Below are positions 49,649 through 58,500 of a stretch of 64,000 nt of DNA, in pieces. The notes under the pieces were generated by a model. That model saw nothing but the letters and a program-made list of their open reading frames with translations, did not search any database and was not told the origin of the DNA. How positions within the stretch are numbered: position 1 is the first letter of the stretch; each line of letters opens with the position of its first letter. The position numbers and the translations under genes are program-made. Origin of the DNA: an uncultured Paenibacillus sp. (GTDB taxonomy: Bacteria; Bacillota; Bacilli; Paenibacillales; Paenibacillaceae); the NCBI GenBank assembly GCA_937895345.1, contig CALAWP010000068.1:59686-123685 (forward strand), in the 5' to 3' direction.

Positions 49649-50116
49649 TCATTTCACCGATAAAGTTTCAACCTGTGAATTCGCAGCCGCAGGTTTTTTC
49701 AGCAGTATGCCCAGCCAAATGATGAGTACGGGCAAATAGTTGAGTACAAACAACAAAGGCAATTTAAACGGAGTAATGATATGTAATCTCTCCACGTCAG
49801 TCAATATGGCTAATGGATTGCATGCATAATATAGCCCCCAAACCCAATAATCGAAAAAGATTACAGCGTCTTCAGCTGTTTTATTTTGCAGTATACTTAT
49901 AAATTCAACTCGACAATAGAAATAGACTATTAATCCTGACAATGGAATGCCACTCATGGACAGGATCGTTGTTTTATTGCTGGACAATTTTTTTATCAAA
50001 AATCTTCCTGTGAGAGGATAAATAATTAATCCGAAAAAAATATACAAGTAAAAACTTAAAAAAATGAGAGGAGAAAAAAATACGCCTATTATTGCCAAGA
50101 CTAATAGGATATGCAC
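49649..50116 (-). CDS. Hypothetical AT-rich membrane protein
   Basis: 155 residues from a GTG at 50116. Four hydrophobic segments are visible: MHILLVLAIIGVFFSPLIFL, IYIFFGLIIYPLTG-like, SGLIVYFYC, and LLFVLNYLPVLIIWLGILL. No family was recognised. Base composition is markedly lower in GC than the neighbours, which suggests recent acquisition. The start is unclear: an AGGAGGGGAG ribosome binding site lies about 30 bp further upstream, so the true N-terminus may be longer (no ATG in frame was found). Confidence 0.5.
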   Translation of the reverse strand: MHILLVLAIIGVFFSPLIFLSFYLYIFFGLIIYPLTGRFLIKKLSSNKTTILSMSGIPLSGLIVYFYCRVEFISILQNKTAEDAVIFFDYWVWGLYYACNPLAILTDVERLHIITPFKLPLLFVLNYLPVLIIWLGILLKKPAAANSQVETLSVK

Positions 50117-50164
50117 AGCTAATGATACAAAAAAATTATAAACGATTGCTCTCCCCTCCTAATG

Positions 50165-50629
50165 CTAGTCAAGCTCCAACCGCAGCCTGATCATATCGAG
50201 ACATGGAATGCCGTTTTCGATGATCCGCTCCTCATAATGCCTGATAAAAAAATCACGGTCCACACCGGCAATGCGAAAGCCGCACTTTTGATACAACGCC
50301 AGCTGCTGGAGACTGGAGTTGCCCGTGCCGATTTCGACGACTGAAGCCCCAAGCGCCTTAGATTTTTCAATTGCGCTCTTGACCAATTCCTTGCCGATGC
50401 CCCGTCCCTGCAGCTCTTCGGCAACCGCAATATTTACAATCTCCACCGTATGCGGTCGCGTCCGCAACAAGACAAATACGCCTGCCACACGGTTGTCTGC
50501 CATCCCGATGAAGCATAATCCTCTGGTCATATAGTCGTCAACGGAGCTCCTCGAAGGATCCGCCAGCAGCAGCAGATCGTATGGGATGGGGTCCGTTTCC
50601 GTTAGCGGCCGAATCGTCAATTCCACCAT
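50165..50629 (-). CDS. GNAT-family N-acetyltransferase
   Basis: 154 residues. ITEELQGRGIGKELVKSAI (written here as EELQGRGIGKELV) is the acetyl-CoA-binding Q/RxxGxG/A motif, preceded by VEIVNIAVA and followed by KALGASVVEIGTGN and LALYQKCGFRIAG. It transfers acetyl from acetyl-CoA to an unknown amine. The C-terminal DFFIRHYEERIIENGIPCLD part is typical of YhfO-like acetyltransferases. It is one of five GNATs in the right half of the window. Confidence 0.82.
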   Translation of the reverse strand: MVELTIRPLTETDPIPYDLLLLADPSRSSVDDYMTRGLCFIGMADNRVAGVFVLLRTRPHTVEIVNIAVAEELQGRGIGKELVKSAIEKSKALGASVVEIGTGNSSLQQLALYQKCGFRIAGVDRDFFIRHYEERIIENGIPCLDMIRLRLELD

Positions 50630-50648
50630 ATCAGTCGCCTCCCTGCCG

Positions 50649-51096
50649 TTATTCCGGTTGCAGCCAACCGTTTCTTACCGAGCTTGTACGAATTTGAGCC
50701 AAATGATGCTGATTATGCCATACAAATCGCTGCTTCCACCGGAAGCAGCTTATAATCCGATAATTCCGCCCATAAATCTTCCCGATACGTTGAGCCTTCC
50801 GGTTCCTCTTCCGTTAAGGCGCATTTAAAGCGCAAATACGCATTCATGTCATTATCGGCCATATGATGCACAATTTGTTGAATGCTCCATCCTCCTGGCC
50901 GGTAAGGGGTGTGGAGGTGTCCGTCCTCCAACTGAACGACAATGGCACGTAGATTGCAAGAGATGTTAGACAACTGGTCTATCCATTGTTCCCGCAGTTC
51001 GGGCGAAGCCTTTTGTATCGACTGAAAATATCCGATTGGGTAACGAATAATGTCTTGTAACAAGCTGATCCTCTTCCTTTTATTCTGAATATTCAC
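50649..51096 (-). pseudogene. YfiT/DinB-type thiol transferase gene with internal deletion and frameshift
   Basis: The 5' part encodes the start of a YfiT-like four-helix protein (RYPIGYFQSIQKASPELREQ, TPYRPGGWSIQQIVHHMADN, DMNAYLRFKCALTEEEPEG, ELSDYKLLPVE) and then runs into a stop at 50713. In the +1 frame from 50720 the lost C-terminus reappears as WHNQHHLAQIRTSSVRNGW, ending at 50649. The helix between PVEA and the final WH is missing (about 45 residues in homologues), so a deletion joined the two parts out of frame. The zinc-binding histidines are split between the fragments. The gene is broken. Confidence 0.85.
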
Positions 51097-51100
51097 TTAT

Positions 51101-51601
51101 CTATTTGTTAATCCAATATTTGCATATCCCTTCGTTCACCTCGCGCAATTTTCCGCGGTTATGCTCGATCACTTTTCTCGAGGCAACGTTGGATTCGTCG
51201 CAGGTCAGCAACAATTCCGTTATGCCCATCTCGCTGGCTTTTTCGACTAACCCTTGCAAAGCGAGCTTGCCATATCCTTTGCCTCTGGCCGAGGGGCGAA
51301 TGACGTAACCGATGTGACCTCCGCGTTCCAGCAAAGAATCGTTTAACCGATGGCGCAGCTTTCCGTAACCGACGGGCCATTCGTCTGCGAAAAACCAGTA
51401 GATCGTCTGCGGAACCCAACCGTCGGCCAGGTTGAGGCCTTGTGACATGTCCGCATATTGTAGAACCTTTTGCTCAAATACAAGCGGATCGTCGGTATAA
51501 AAGCCGTTGACGAAGCCGTTTTCGCCGGCTCCGATTTCCTGCGTCATCCGGTACAGTTCGCGATCGGCTCCCGGCACCAATTTTTTCAACGTCAGTTTCA
51601 T
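51101..51601 (-). CDS. GNAT-family N-acetyltransferase
   Basis: 166 residues. GGHIGYVIRPSARGKGYGKLAL, followed by QGLVEKASEMGITELLLTCD and ESNVASRKVIEHNRG, is the GNAT core with the RGKGYG acetyl-CoA loop. N-terminal LVPGADRELYRMTQEIGAGENG-like residues resemble the predicted acetyltransferases called YesJ-type in Bacillales. Substrate is unknown. It starts 4 bp after the broken yfiT-type gene, which it probably preceded in an operon. Confidence 0.82.
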   Translation of the reverse strand: MKLTLKKLVPGADRELYRMTQEIGAGENGFVNGFYTDDPLVFEQKVLQYADMSQGLNLADGWVPQTIYWFFADEWPVGYGKLRHRLNDSLLERGGHIGYVIRPSARGKGYGKLALQGLVEKASEMGITELLLTCDESNVASRKVIEHNRGKLREVNEGICKYWINK

Positions 51602-51636
51602 GCTGTTGCCTCCTCGCTATAGGTAGATGTAAAAAA

Positions 51637-51675
51637 CGACAAACCCACCTCAGGCGGTTAACCGTATGGTGGGTT
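51637..51675 (-). terminator. Terminator after the HAD hydrolase gene
   Basis: AACCCACC/GGTGGGTT arms (51642-51649 and 51668-51675) followed on the minus strand by TTGTCGTTTTTTAC. It lies between the HAD gene and the GNAT gene. Confidence 0.7.
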
Positions 51676-51740
51676 ATTCTTTTTGCTTTCTATAGTTGTT
51701 GTCGAGCTGCGAGTCTCGTATGATAATCAATACAAAGAGA

Positions 51741-52403
51741 TTATAAAATTTGAATAAGTTCCTTCAAGCTTTTTATTTTATGCGCAGGGTGTATCGTTAG
51801 TTGTTCGTTCCACGGCTGGTTGACTTCGATCCAGACAGCGCCCATCCCGGCTTTCCCCGCGCCTTGAATGTCGTTTACGGGGTGATCCCCTACATAGAGG
51901 CACTGATCGGCCCTCAATCCCAAGCTTTCAACGGCTTTATTGAAGATCTCGGGGTTTGGTTTCTTGACGCCGGCTTCTTCGGAGACCACGATGACATCAA
52001 ATAAATCTCTCAGGCCCAACCGATCGATTTTGCCGTATTGAATGACCGTTCTTCCATTCGTAATTAATCCGATCCGGTATTTGGCTCGTACATAGTCAAT
52101 AATCTCTTCGGCGTATTCCATCAAGACGGCGCATGTTACGTAACGACTCTCGTAGAAGAGCATCAGTTCTGCGTGAGTCGGTTTAACGTCCCAGGGCAGA
52201 ACCTCCAGCAGCTCCTCGAACAACTTTGCTTTATCCTTATAGCCGTCCTGATCCCTTTCGACAATCTGTGCGATTACAGCTTCTGTATGAGCAAGATGAG
52301 AGAAATAGGTTTCCGCGAACGACTCTGCAAATTTCCGAAAAGTTTGGGTCCGGTCAAGCAGCGTATTATCCAAATCAAATAAAACAGCTTGAGTACGATT
52401 CAT
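51741..52403 (-). CDS. HAD-superfamily hydrolase
   Basis: 220 residues from MNRTQAVLFDLDNTLLDRT at 52403. Motif I DLDNT contains the nucleophile Asp; motif II is LITNGRT; motif III is EAGVKKPNPEIF with the Lys; motif IV is YVGDHPVNDIQGAGKAGM. The cap is the small alpha-helical C1 type. It is a phosphatase of the YjjG/pyrimidine-nucleotidase-like group. It is separated from the next gene by a GNAT-free gap of about 200 bp. Confidence 0.88.
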   Translation of the reverse strand: MNRTQAVLFDLDNTLLDRTQTFRKFAESFAETYFSHLAHTEAVIAQIVERDQDGYKDKAKLFEELLEVLPWDVKPTHAELMLFYESRYVTCAVLMEYAEEIIDYVRAKYRIGLITNGRTVIQYGKIDRLGLRDLFDVIVVSEEAGVKKPNPEIFNKAVESLGLRADQCLYVGDHPVNDIQGAGKAGMGAVWIEVNQPWNEQLTIHPAHKIKSLKELIQIL

Positions 52404-52602
52404 TCTTTCCGCTCCTATCCACCGGATTTCATTATATGCCGTGTCACCATTCCGATTGTTGAGATACATTATAGCCGAACTTGGTAAATATTTCATCATA
52501 AAAGAAAATTCCTTTGGGTTCTGTATGTCGAAAATGTTACTATAGCGATAAAATTTGCCGCCGTTATCGAAAACGGCAACTATGCAGTGAAGGAGACCAG
52601 TT

Positions 52603-52932
52603 ATGGCTGCCATTGATGATTTTTCGAAGCTTGACATTCGTATTGGAACGGTGGTGGAAGCGGAACATTTTCCCGAAGCCCGTATTCCCGCTATTAAGAT
52701 GAAGATCGACTTCGGTCCTGCAGGCATCAAGCGGACAAGCGCACAAATCACGAAGCGGTATAAGCCCGAATCGATGGTTGGCCGGCAGGTCGTTGCCGTC
52801 GTTAACTTTCCTCCTAGACGAATTGCCGGATTTGAATCGGAAGTACTTGTCCTCGGCGGGGTACCGGAGCAAGGTGATGTCATCCTGATTCAACCTGACC
52901 GGCAAGTTCCGAATGGAACGACCATTTCGTAA
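52603..52932 (+). CDS. csaA: tRNA-binding protein CsaA
   Basis: 109 residues, the size of B. subtilis CsaA. FSKLDIRIGTVVEAEHFPEA is the OB-fold strand pair of the EMAP/Trbp111 tRNA-binding domain, then KMKIDFG, SAQIT and VAVVNFPPRRIAGFESEVLV with the typical VNxPPRxIxG. It forms dimers that bind tRNA or nascent proteins and assist the Sec export pathway. GGAG lies 8 bp upstream of the ATG. Confidence 0.92.
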   Translation: MAAIDDFSKLDIRIGTVVEAEHFPEARIPAIKMKIDFGPAGIKRTSAQITKRYKPESMVGRQVVAVVNFPPRRIAGFESEVLVLGGVPEQGDVILIQPDRQVPNGTTIS

Positions 52933-52940
52933 AGGTGGAC

Positions 52941-52977
52941 AAAAAATGCTGAGCCCCGGCACGACCCGGAACTCAGC
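52941..52977 (-). terminator. Terminator after the rhamnogalacturonan lyase gene
   Basis: GCTGAG/CTCAGC arms (52948-52953 and 52972-52977) with further inner pairing, followed on the minus strand by ATTTTTTG. It serves the minus-strand lyase gene and may serve csaA as well. Confidence 0.7.
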
Positions 52978-53031
52978 GTTTCACATTATCGTTATTCAGT
53001 TGTCGAGGTCAAAGTGTGGTTGCGGTGCAGA

Positions 53032-55374
53032 TTAAGGCGCCTGCAGCAGCCACTTTTGAGGCGCGCCTCCGGTATCGGTCCATAGCTGCACGTTGGTGCC
53101 GTTGGCGGTGCCGCCTCCTGCAACATCCAATGCTTTGCCGCTGAGAACGTTTACAATTTTATGCGTTCCGTCCCCGTTTCGAACGATCCACCATTTCTGA
53201 TTGGCCCCGTTATTGCCGGACCAGATCACAATGTTCGTACCATTGGCGGTGCCGTTCTCAAAGGCGTCCAATACTTTGCCGCTTACGGGATTTGTAATGG
53301 TATAAGTGCCGTCCCCGTTGGCGGTAACGGACCATAACTGATTGGTTCCGTTATTGTCGGTATAGATTTGAACGTTCGTGCCGTCGGCTGTCCCTTTCGC
53401 GTGAACATCGAGCACCTTGCCGCTCATCGGGTTGTATAGATTGTATTGGCCGGCAATGGACGTTTGCGCCGTGACATAGATGTTCGGTTGCGGAGGAGTC
53501 GACATGCCGTCGCCCAAATAGTAGCTCGTATGAGGAGGTTGATTGTAACCCACGTTCTGCCAGGCTACGCCCAGGCGGTAAACGGAATCATGCATAAGTG
53601 TATGCAATTTATGGTTGGTCGTTGCGGTTGTTGTGTATAAGCGAAGGGCGTTGCTGTCGGCGGTTCGCCAGATGACCTCTTCCCGCCAATCGCCGATCAG
53701 ATCGGCTTGCAAGCTGGGGTTGCCTTTGGTGTGGTTGTTGGACAAAGTGCCGGTTGCGGTCAATAAGTTGGTTGTTGTGGAGTTGGTCCAGTTCCATTTG
53801 TCGATGCGTCCTACTCCGGTCGAGCTGCTTCCTGACCAATTATGATCGAGCAGCTCCCGAAGCAAGTCGCCGTCCCACCAAATTCCGAAATTGATGGAGG
53901 ACGGTATCGTGTTGCTGATCAGAGTGCCGGTTACCGACCGAAGTCCGACGCCGTTGCTGGCCCACAGCTCCGCCCCGCGATAACGGGGATCGATATCCGC
54001 CGCCATGCCCCTGCCGGTATCCGCTCCCGTCCGATGGCCCCAAAGAATCGCTCCGGTGCCGGCATCGTGGATTTCCGCGCCGTAAGCGGCGCTCGCGGAT
54101 TCGTGCACGTTAAACGACTCCAGGCCGGGACGGTCGGGATTCAAGTCGCCAACATGCATCGCATCGCCGTGTCCCAGTCCGGTATTGTACAGCCGGGTGC
54201 CGTTATCGTTGACGGCCATAGCGCCGTATATGATTTCGTCCTTTCCGTCGTTGTCGACATCGGCAACGCTCAACTGATGATTCCCTTGGCCGGCATATGA
54301 CGAGTTGCCCGATGCATTGGTATCGAACGTCCATCTTTTGGTCAACTGGCCGTTTCTCCAATCGTACGCGACCAGAACGGATCGGGTATAATAGCCCCGC
54401 GCCATGACAAAACTCGGCCGAACGCCGTCCAAATATGCCACACCGGCCAGAAACCGGTCGACGCGGTTGCCGTAGTTGTCGCCCCAGCTGGAGACGTTGC
54501 CCCGCGGCGGGTCGTAATTCGTCGTGGCGAGAATGCGTCCCGTTTCGCCCGAGAAAACGGTCAAATATTCCGGTCCGCTCAAGATGTAACCGCTGGAGTT
54601 GCGATGATCCGCGCTGGAGCTGCCAATTACAGTCCCGGCCGAATCCCTCGTGCCGTCGGCCGTTTTGCACACGACCTCCGCTTTGCCGTCTCCGTCGAAG
54701 TCGTAAACGAGAAACTGCGTATAATGCGCCCCTGCCCGGATATTGCGCCCGAGGTCAATTCGCCATTTACGGGTTCCGTCCAGCTCGTAAGCATCCAAAT
54801 ATACATTTCCGGTATATCCGCTTTGGGCGTTGTCCTTCGCATTGGACGGATCCCATTTCAAGACGATTTCGTAATCGCCGTCGCCGTCCAAATCTCCGAC
54901 GCTTGCGTCGTTCGCAATGTACGTATAATTGACGCCGTCCGGCGTCGTTCCGCCGGGAGGCTTCTGAATCGGAATGTTCAAGTACGGGTTCGCCCATACG
55001 TTTACGGAGCCGGACGGAGCGAGCAGCTGTCCGTTTACGACCGGCCGCACCGAATAAACGGAAGTCAGCGTGCCCGAGGAATCGAGATAATTGGTGCTGC
55101 TTGTAATCGGACTGGATGTCAGTTGATTGCCGTCCCGATAGACGTGAAATCCGGTCGACAAAGACTCCGTGCCCAGCAAGCGCCAGCTTAAATAAACGCC
55201 GTTCGCCACTTTTACCGCTACCAATCCCCGGTTTAAATTTTCCATCTGCCGAGGCGATGCGGCCGCCGCGGTCTCCGGCCAAATCGAACCGAAAGGCAAT
55301 GCAAGCAGCAATGCCAACATAAACAGGAAGCCGGTACGAGTTCTGTTGATGGCCAAGAAGTTTCTGTTCATCAT
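53032..55374 (-). CDS. Secreted rhamnogalacturonan lyase (PL11) with ricin-type lectin tail
   Basis: About 780 residues from MMNRNFLAINRTRTGF at 55374 (GAAGGAGG site). A Sec signal (LFMLALLLALPFG, cut after AAA) leads to NRGLVAVKVANGVYLSWRLLG and VNYTYIANDASVGDLDGDGD, which start the YesW/YesX-like propeller of family PL11 with calcium-binding DxDxDG loops. About 135 C-terminal residues form a ricin B-type trefoil with three QxW motifs (NQLW, NQKW, PQKW) that should bind galactosyl side chains. It cleaves rhamnogalacturonan I by beta-elimination outside the cell. Confidence 0.9.
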   Translation of the reverse strand: MMNRNFLAINRTRTGFLFMLALLLALPFGSIWPETAAAASPRQMENLNRGLVAVKVANGVYLSWRLLGTESLSTGFHVYRDGNQLTSSPITSSTNYLDSSGTLTSVYSVRPVVNGQLLAPSGSVNVWANPYLNIPIQKPPGGTTPDGVNYTYIANDASVGDLDGDGDYEIVLKWDPSNAKDNAQSGYTGNVYLDAYELDGTRKWRIDLGRNIRAGAHYTQFLVYDFDGDGKAEVVCKTADGTRDSAGTVIGSSSADHRNSSGYILSGPEYLTVFSGETGRILATTNYDPPRGNVSSWGDNYGNRVDRFLAGVAYLDGVRPSFVMARGYYTRSVLVAYDWRNGQLTKRWTFDTNASGNSSYAGQGNHQLSVADVDNDGKDEIIYGAMAVNDNGTRLYNTGLGHGDAMHVGDLNPDRPGLESFNVHESASAAYGAEIHDAGTGAILWGHRTGADTGRGMAADIDPRYRGAELWASNGVGLRSVTGTLISNTIPSSINFGIWWDGDLLRELLDHNWSGSSSTGVGRIDKWNWTNSTTTNLLTATGTLSNNHTKGNPSLQADLIGDWREEVIWRTADSNALRLYTTTATTNHKLHTLMHDSVYRLGVAWQNVGYNQPPHTSYYLGDGMSTPPQPNIYVTAQTSIAGQYNLYNPMSGKVLDVHAKGTADGTNVQIYTDNNGTNQLWSVTANGDGTYTITNPVSGKVLDAFENGTANGTNIVIWSGNNGANQKWWIVRNGDGTHKIVNVLSGKALDVAGGGTANGTNVQLWTDTGGAPQKWLLQAP

Positions 55375-55581
55375 TTTTCCTCCTTCAAATTTTAATGGCA
55401 CTCATTCGATCAAATACAATGCCTAAATCTATGAAAACGGTTTCATAAAGCTTCACATCCTTTCTGCGCCTTCTTACTCGTACGCCCTTTTATTGTAAGT
55501 AGTTCTTTTTAAGGTTGTCCATGTAAAAAACGATTCATTTTGTATAAAAATCGGTTATGTTTCTCCACAATGAGAAGAGAA

Positions 55582-55611
55582 AGAGGATTTCTTGAAACCA
55601 AGAAATCCTCT
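55582..55611 (-). terminator. Terminator after the AraC/GyrI regulator gene
   Basis: A perfect 13 bp stem (55582-55594 with 55599-55611) followed by TTTCTCTTCTC on the minus strand. It lies 14 bp after the stop at 55625. Confidence 0.78.
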
Positions 55612-55624
55612 CTTCGAAATCACC

Positions 55625-56527
55625 TTATAGTCTCGCTTTAACGGGGATATAAAGGTCAACCTTCGCTTTGCCTTCGGGATCTTCCGCCGGATTGTTCATG
55701 CAAAACTCGAGGCAATGCCGGTCGTCCGGCTCGTAATCGCTGTGCGGCAGCCATTGGCCGAAAATGGTTTGATAGGCAATGCCAAGCTTATCGATCGTAT
55801 CATAGAAATGATATAACGCATATTGGCCTCCCGGCAACGTCTTATAGCGGACGGCAGGATCGTCATCTTTCGTAATGCCGCCCGGAACGGTTACGCAGGC
55901 ATCATACCGGCATTCGCTCTCTTCAGTGGATGCCGGATCGTCCAACGATATGCCGATAAACATATGCTTGGGCGGGAAAAACTGATGTTTGCCGCACCAT
56001 TCCCCCAGCTGCCCCCACGCTTTATAGGTTTCCAAGTAGCTGCCGACGTGCCGGACATAAGCCACTTCAAGCTCTTCCAGTTCCCGAATCGAAATGTTCA
56101 TCTCCCAAATCCTCCTCAAAAAGTTGTTTGCATGATGATCATATCGCAGAGGAGGACGGGCGTCTTTCGGATCTTTGCCGACAACTTTCGAAATATTGCG
56201 GTTTTCTTGCTTCCGAATCTCGCTCGGCGTCCGGTTATATTTCTTTTTGAAGGCGACGTTAAAGTTCGAGGCGGATTCAAACCCGCACAATGCCGATATT
56301 TCCGTTATTGATTTATCCGACTCCAGTATGTAAGCAATCGCTTGCTCCAACCGCTTGTTCGTCAAATAGGACAGCGGCGACTGGCCGACGATGGCACTGA
56401 AGGTGCGGCTGAAATGATATTTCGAGAAATGAGCGACCGCCGCCAAATCGTCCAGCGAAATCTTTTGATCGTAATGCCGATCCATAAAGGCCATCACTTG
56501 TTCAATGCGAGCTTTATCGCGGTTCAT
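55625..56527 (-). CDS. AraC-family regulator with GyrI-like effector domain
   Basis: 300 residues. Residues about 5-105 hold two HTHs: KISLDDLAAVAHFSKYHFSR and SITEISALCGFESASNFNVA followed by FKKKYNRTPSEIRK. The rest (about 150-300) is a GyrI/Rob-type effector-binding domain with ELEVAYVRHVGSYLETYKAW, YKTLPGGQYALYHFYD and a C-terminal CLEFCMNNP. It may respond to hydrophobic compounds as Rob does. It overlaps the start of the following lipoprotein-like gene by 14 bp. Confidence 0.9.
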   Translation of the reverse strand: MNRDKARIEQVMAFMDRHYDQKISLDDLAAVAHFSKYHFSRTFSAIVGQSPLSYLTNKRLEQAIAYILESDKSITEISALCGFESASNFNVAFKKKYNRTPSEIRKQENRNISKVVGKDPKDARPPLRYDHHANNFLRRIWEMNISIRELEELEVAYVRHVGSYLETYKAWGQLGEWCGKHQFFPPKHMFIGISLDDPASTEESECRYDACVTVPGGITKDDDPAVRYKTLPGGQYALYHFYDTIDKLGIAYQTIFGQWLPHSDYEPDDRHCLEFCMNNPAEDPEGKAKVDLYIPVKARL

Positions 56528-57047
56528 CTCGTTGTGTCCTTCCGGTTAATATAGTCTCGGCGGGCTTGGCGGGCAATCGCAGGATGAGCTCTTGCTTGAT
56601 GCCGTCTTCTTCCCACTGAACGGATACATTGGAGTTGGCGATAAACTCTTCCCAATCTACCCGATTTCGAAAAACATAATTCGTGTAGATTTCGTATTTG
56701 TCATGTCTGTCCAAATAACCCCGATCAATGCCCTGGTGTCCGGAGCCCTCAACATAATTCAGAGGCAGCGCAGCCTGAAAGTCGGCTTTAAATTGCTCGG
56801 CGCGCTTCTGTCCGTTATTCTGAATTTGTATATAGATATGAAGAAGAAGTGATCCATCATCCAATGAAGCTTCCTGTTTAATGAGCCCAAGTTCGTCGAT
56901 CACCTCGTAATGGATGGAGCTCCAAATATCGACGCCTTCTTTGACTCTCTCTAATCGATTGTACAGGGCGTCCGAACGTTCTTCCTTTTGACAAGCAGAT
57001 ACGGCTGTAAGGATGACTAGCAACAGAAATATGAATCGCAAGCGCAT
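56514..57047 (-). CDS. Lipoprotein of unknown function
   Basis: 177 residues from MRLRFIFLLLVILTAVSAC. The first 19 residues form a signal peptide with lipobox VSAC, Cys at residue 19. The mature part is mixed with a repeated acidic pattern (LHIYIQIQNNGQKRAEQFK, YEIYTNYVFRNRVDWEEF). No family was recognised. It overlaps the AraC gene at its 3' end, so the two are probably one transcript. Confidence 0.62.
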   Translation of the reverse strand: MRLRFIFLLLVILTAVSACQKEERSDALYNRLERVKEGVDIWSSIHYEVIDELGLIKQEASLDDGSLLLHIYIQIQNNGQKRAEQFKADFQAALPLNYVEGSGHQGIDRGYLDRHDKYEIYTNYVFRNRVDWEEFIANSNVSVQWEEDGIKQELILRLPAKPAETILTGRTQRDEPR

Positions 57048-57064
57048 TCCGGTCACCTTATTTA

Positions 57065-57652
57065 TTATTTCTCCAAAATACCTTGCTCCACCGCGCGGGC
57101 AATGATCGACTGGGCCACGTCCCAGAGCGAATTTGAGCCGTTAGCAATCTCGCGGTTTCGATTGATGACTTGCTCGCTGTTAATGTTATATTTTTGCCAA
57201 GTATCCCCCTGATTGTGGAAATTATGAATCAGAGGCTGCAATCGGTCCAGAGATGCGGCAAACTTAGCTTCATTTGTAGTTTTCTCTTCGAATTCATGCC
57301 ATAACGCCGTCAATTCTTCGGCTTGCTCCTCCGGCAACAGGCCAAATATTCGTTCGGCTGCAGCGGCTTCCTTTTCGAATTTGCCGATTTGTCCTTGGGT
57401 ATCGTATGCAAAAGTGTCGCCCGCGTCGATTTCGACCAAGTCATGGACAAGCAGCATCTTCAATACCTTTAACAAATCGACGTGTTCATTTGCATATGGA
57501 TGCAACACCAGCGCCATCATTGCCAGATGCCAGGAATGCTCGGCATCGTTCTCCAATCGCGAGCCGCCGATAATTTTCGTTTTTCTTTCGATTTGTTTAA
57601 GCTTATCGATTTCTACGAGAAAATCGATTTGCTTTTCCAGTGATTTCGTCAT
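57065..57652 (-). CDS. HD-domain phosphohydrolase (YfbR-like)
   Basis: 195 residues from MTKSLEKQIDFLVEIDKLK at 57652 (GAGGTG site). Motifs for a metal-dependent HD fold: NDAEHSWHLAMMAL (His), LLVHDLVEIDAGDT (HD), and ESAAAAERIFGLL after. Members such as YfbR hydrolyse deoxyribonucleoside 5'-monophosphates. The predicted start avoids 10 N-terminal residues with a TTG. Confidence 0.82.
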   Translation of the reverse strand: MTKSLEKQIDFLVEIDKLKQIERKTKIIGGSRLENDAEHSWHLAMMALVLHPYANEHVDLLKVLKMLLVHDLVEIDAGDTFAYDTQGQIGKFEKEAAAAERIFGLLPEEQAEELTALWHEFEEKTTNEAKFAASLDRLQPLIHNFHNQGDTWQKYNINSEQVINRNREIANGSNSLWDVAQSIIARAVEQGILEK

Positions 57653-57678
57653 GTCTGGCTGCACCTCAATCCTTATAC

Positions 57679-58500
57679 TCAAGCTTGTTTAGGTAATGCC
57701 GTCCACGTGGTCCGGACATATGCGAGCTTCATGCCCACCCGCTCCATATTGCGATGACTTTGGGACAAAAAGGCGCATTGACTGACGGCAAGCGTGCAGC
57801 GTTGGTGAAAAGCTTCTTCGATTCTTTGTTGCAACAGCGACCGATGCAGCCCCAGGTTTCGATAGGACGGCAAAGAGGCCGCAAAGGTCAGCGAGGCGGT
57901 ATTATTTTTTATAAACATCACCCCCACTGCAGCCGGTTCTTCCTCTACATAGGCAATAAAAAATTTCCATCCGGGACGGCGGTACAATACCCGATTGTTC
58001 GCCGCAACATGCGGAATGCCATTGTCCGGCAATCCGGTCCCCCGGCAGTGGATCGCGGCATACAGCTCAAACTGATCCTCCCGAAGCTCATAAACGCGGA
58101 TCTGATCCGATTGTTCCTCACCCCATGCCCGCGGCTCGATCATTAAGGACGAATGAGTTCCTGATGGATAAAACCCCAGCTCGGTTAACCGCTGAAGAAA
58201 TTGCGAATCGACCATGGAAGGCACGATCTCAAACTGGATGCTGCGCTCTCTTTCACTATAGAAACGGATAATAGCTTCAAGCTTGTCAACTTCTGAAGCT
58301 GTTAAACCTTTAACGGTGTTAAACGTCGGCCAAGGCATCGTCCTGCTGTAAAAGCAGACCGCACGGCCGAATCGCTCGATCTCGATTCCTTCGGGATTGC
58401 CCTCTCGGCTTCGAATGGCAGCCATCCGATCGGTCAAATAATCGATTTCGGAATTTTCAACCTCTCGAATCGATTCCGCAGACGGGATTAGATGCATCAT
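57679..58500 (-). CDS. GNAT-family N-acetyltransferase
   Basis: 273 residues with a long N-terminal half and a GNAT core near the C-terminus: EEPAAVGVMFIKNNTASLTF, ASLPSYRNLGLHRSLLQQRI and QSHRNMERVGMKLAYVRTTW. The N-terminal part (ESIREVENSEIDYLTDRMAA) may be a second, degenerate GNAT-like lobe. GGAGGCGC before the ATG. It overlaps the next upstream gene by ATGA. Confidence 0.75.
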   Translation of the reverse strand: MMHLIPSAESIREVENSEIDYLTDRMAAIRSREGNPEGIEIERFGRAVCFYSRTMPWPTFNTVKGLTASEVDKLEAIIRFYSERERSIQFEIVPSMVDSQFLQRLTELGFYPSGTHSSLMIEPRAWGEEQSDQIRVYELREDQFELYAAIHCRGTGLPDNGIPHVAANNRVLYRRPGWKFFIAYVEEEPAAVGVMFIKNNTASLTFAASLPSYRNLGLHRSLLQQRIEEAFHQRCTLAVSQCAFLSQSHRNMERVGMKLAYVRTTWTALPKQA

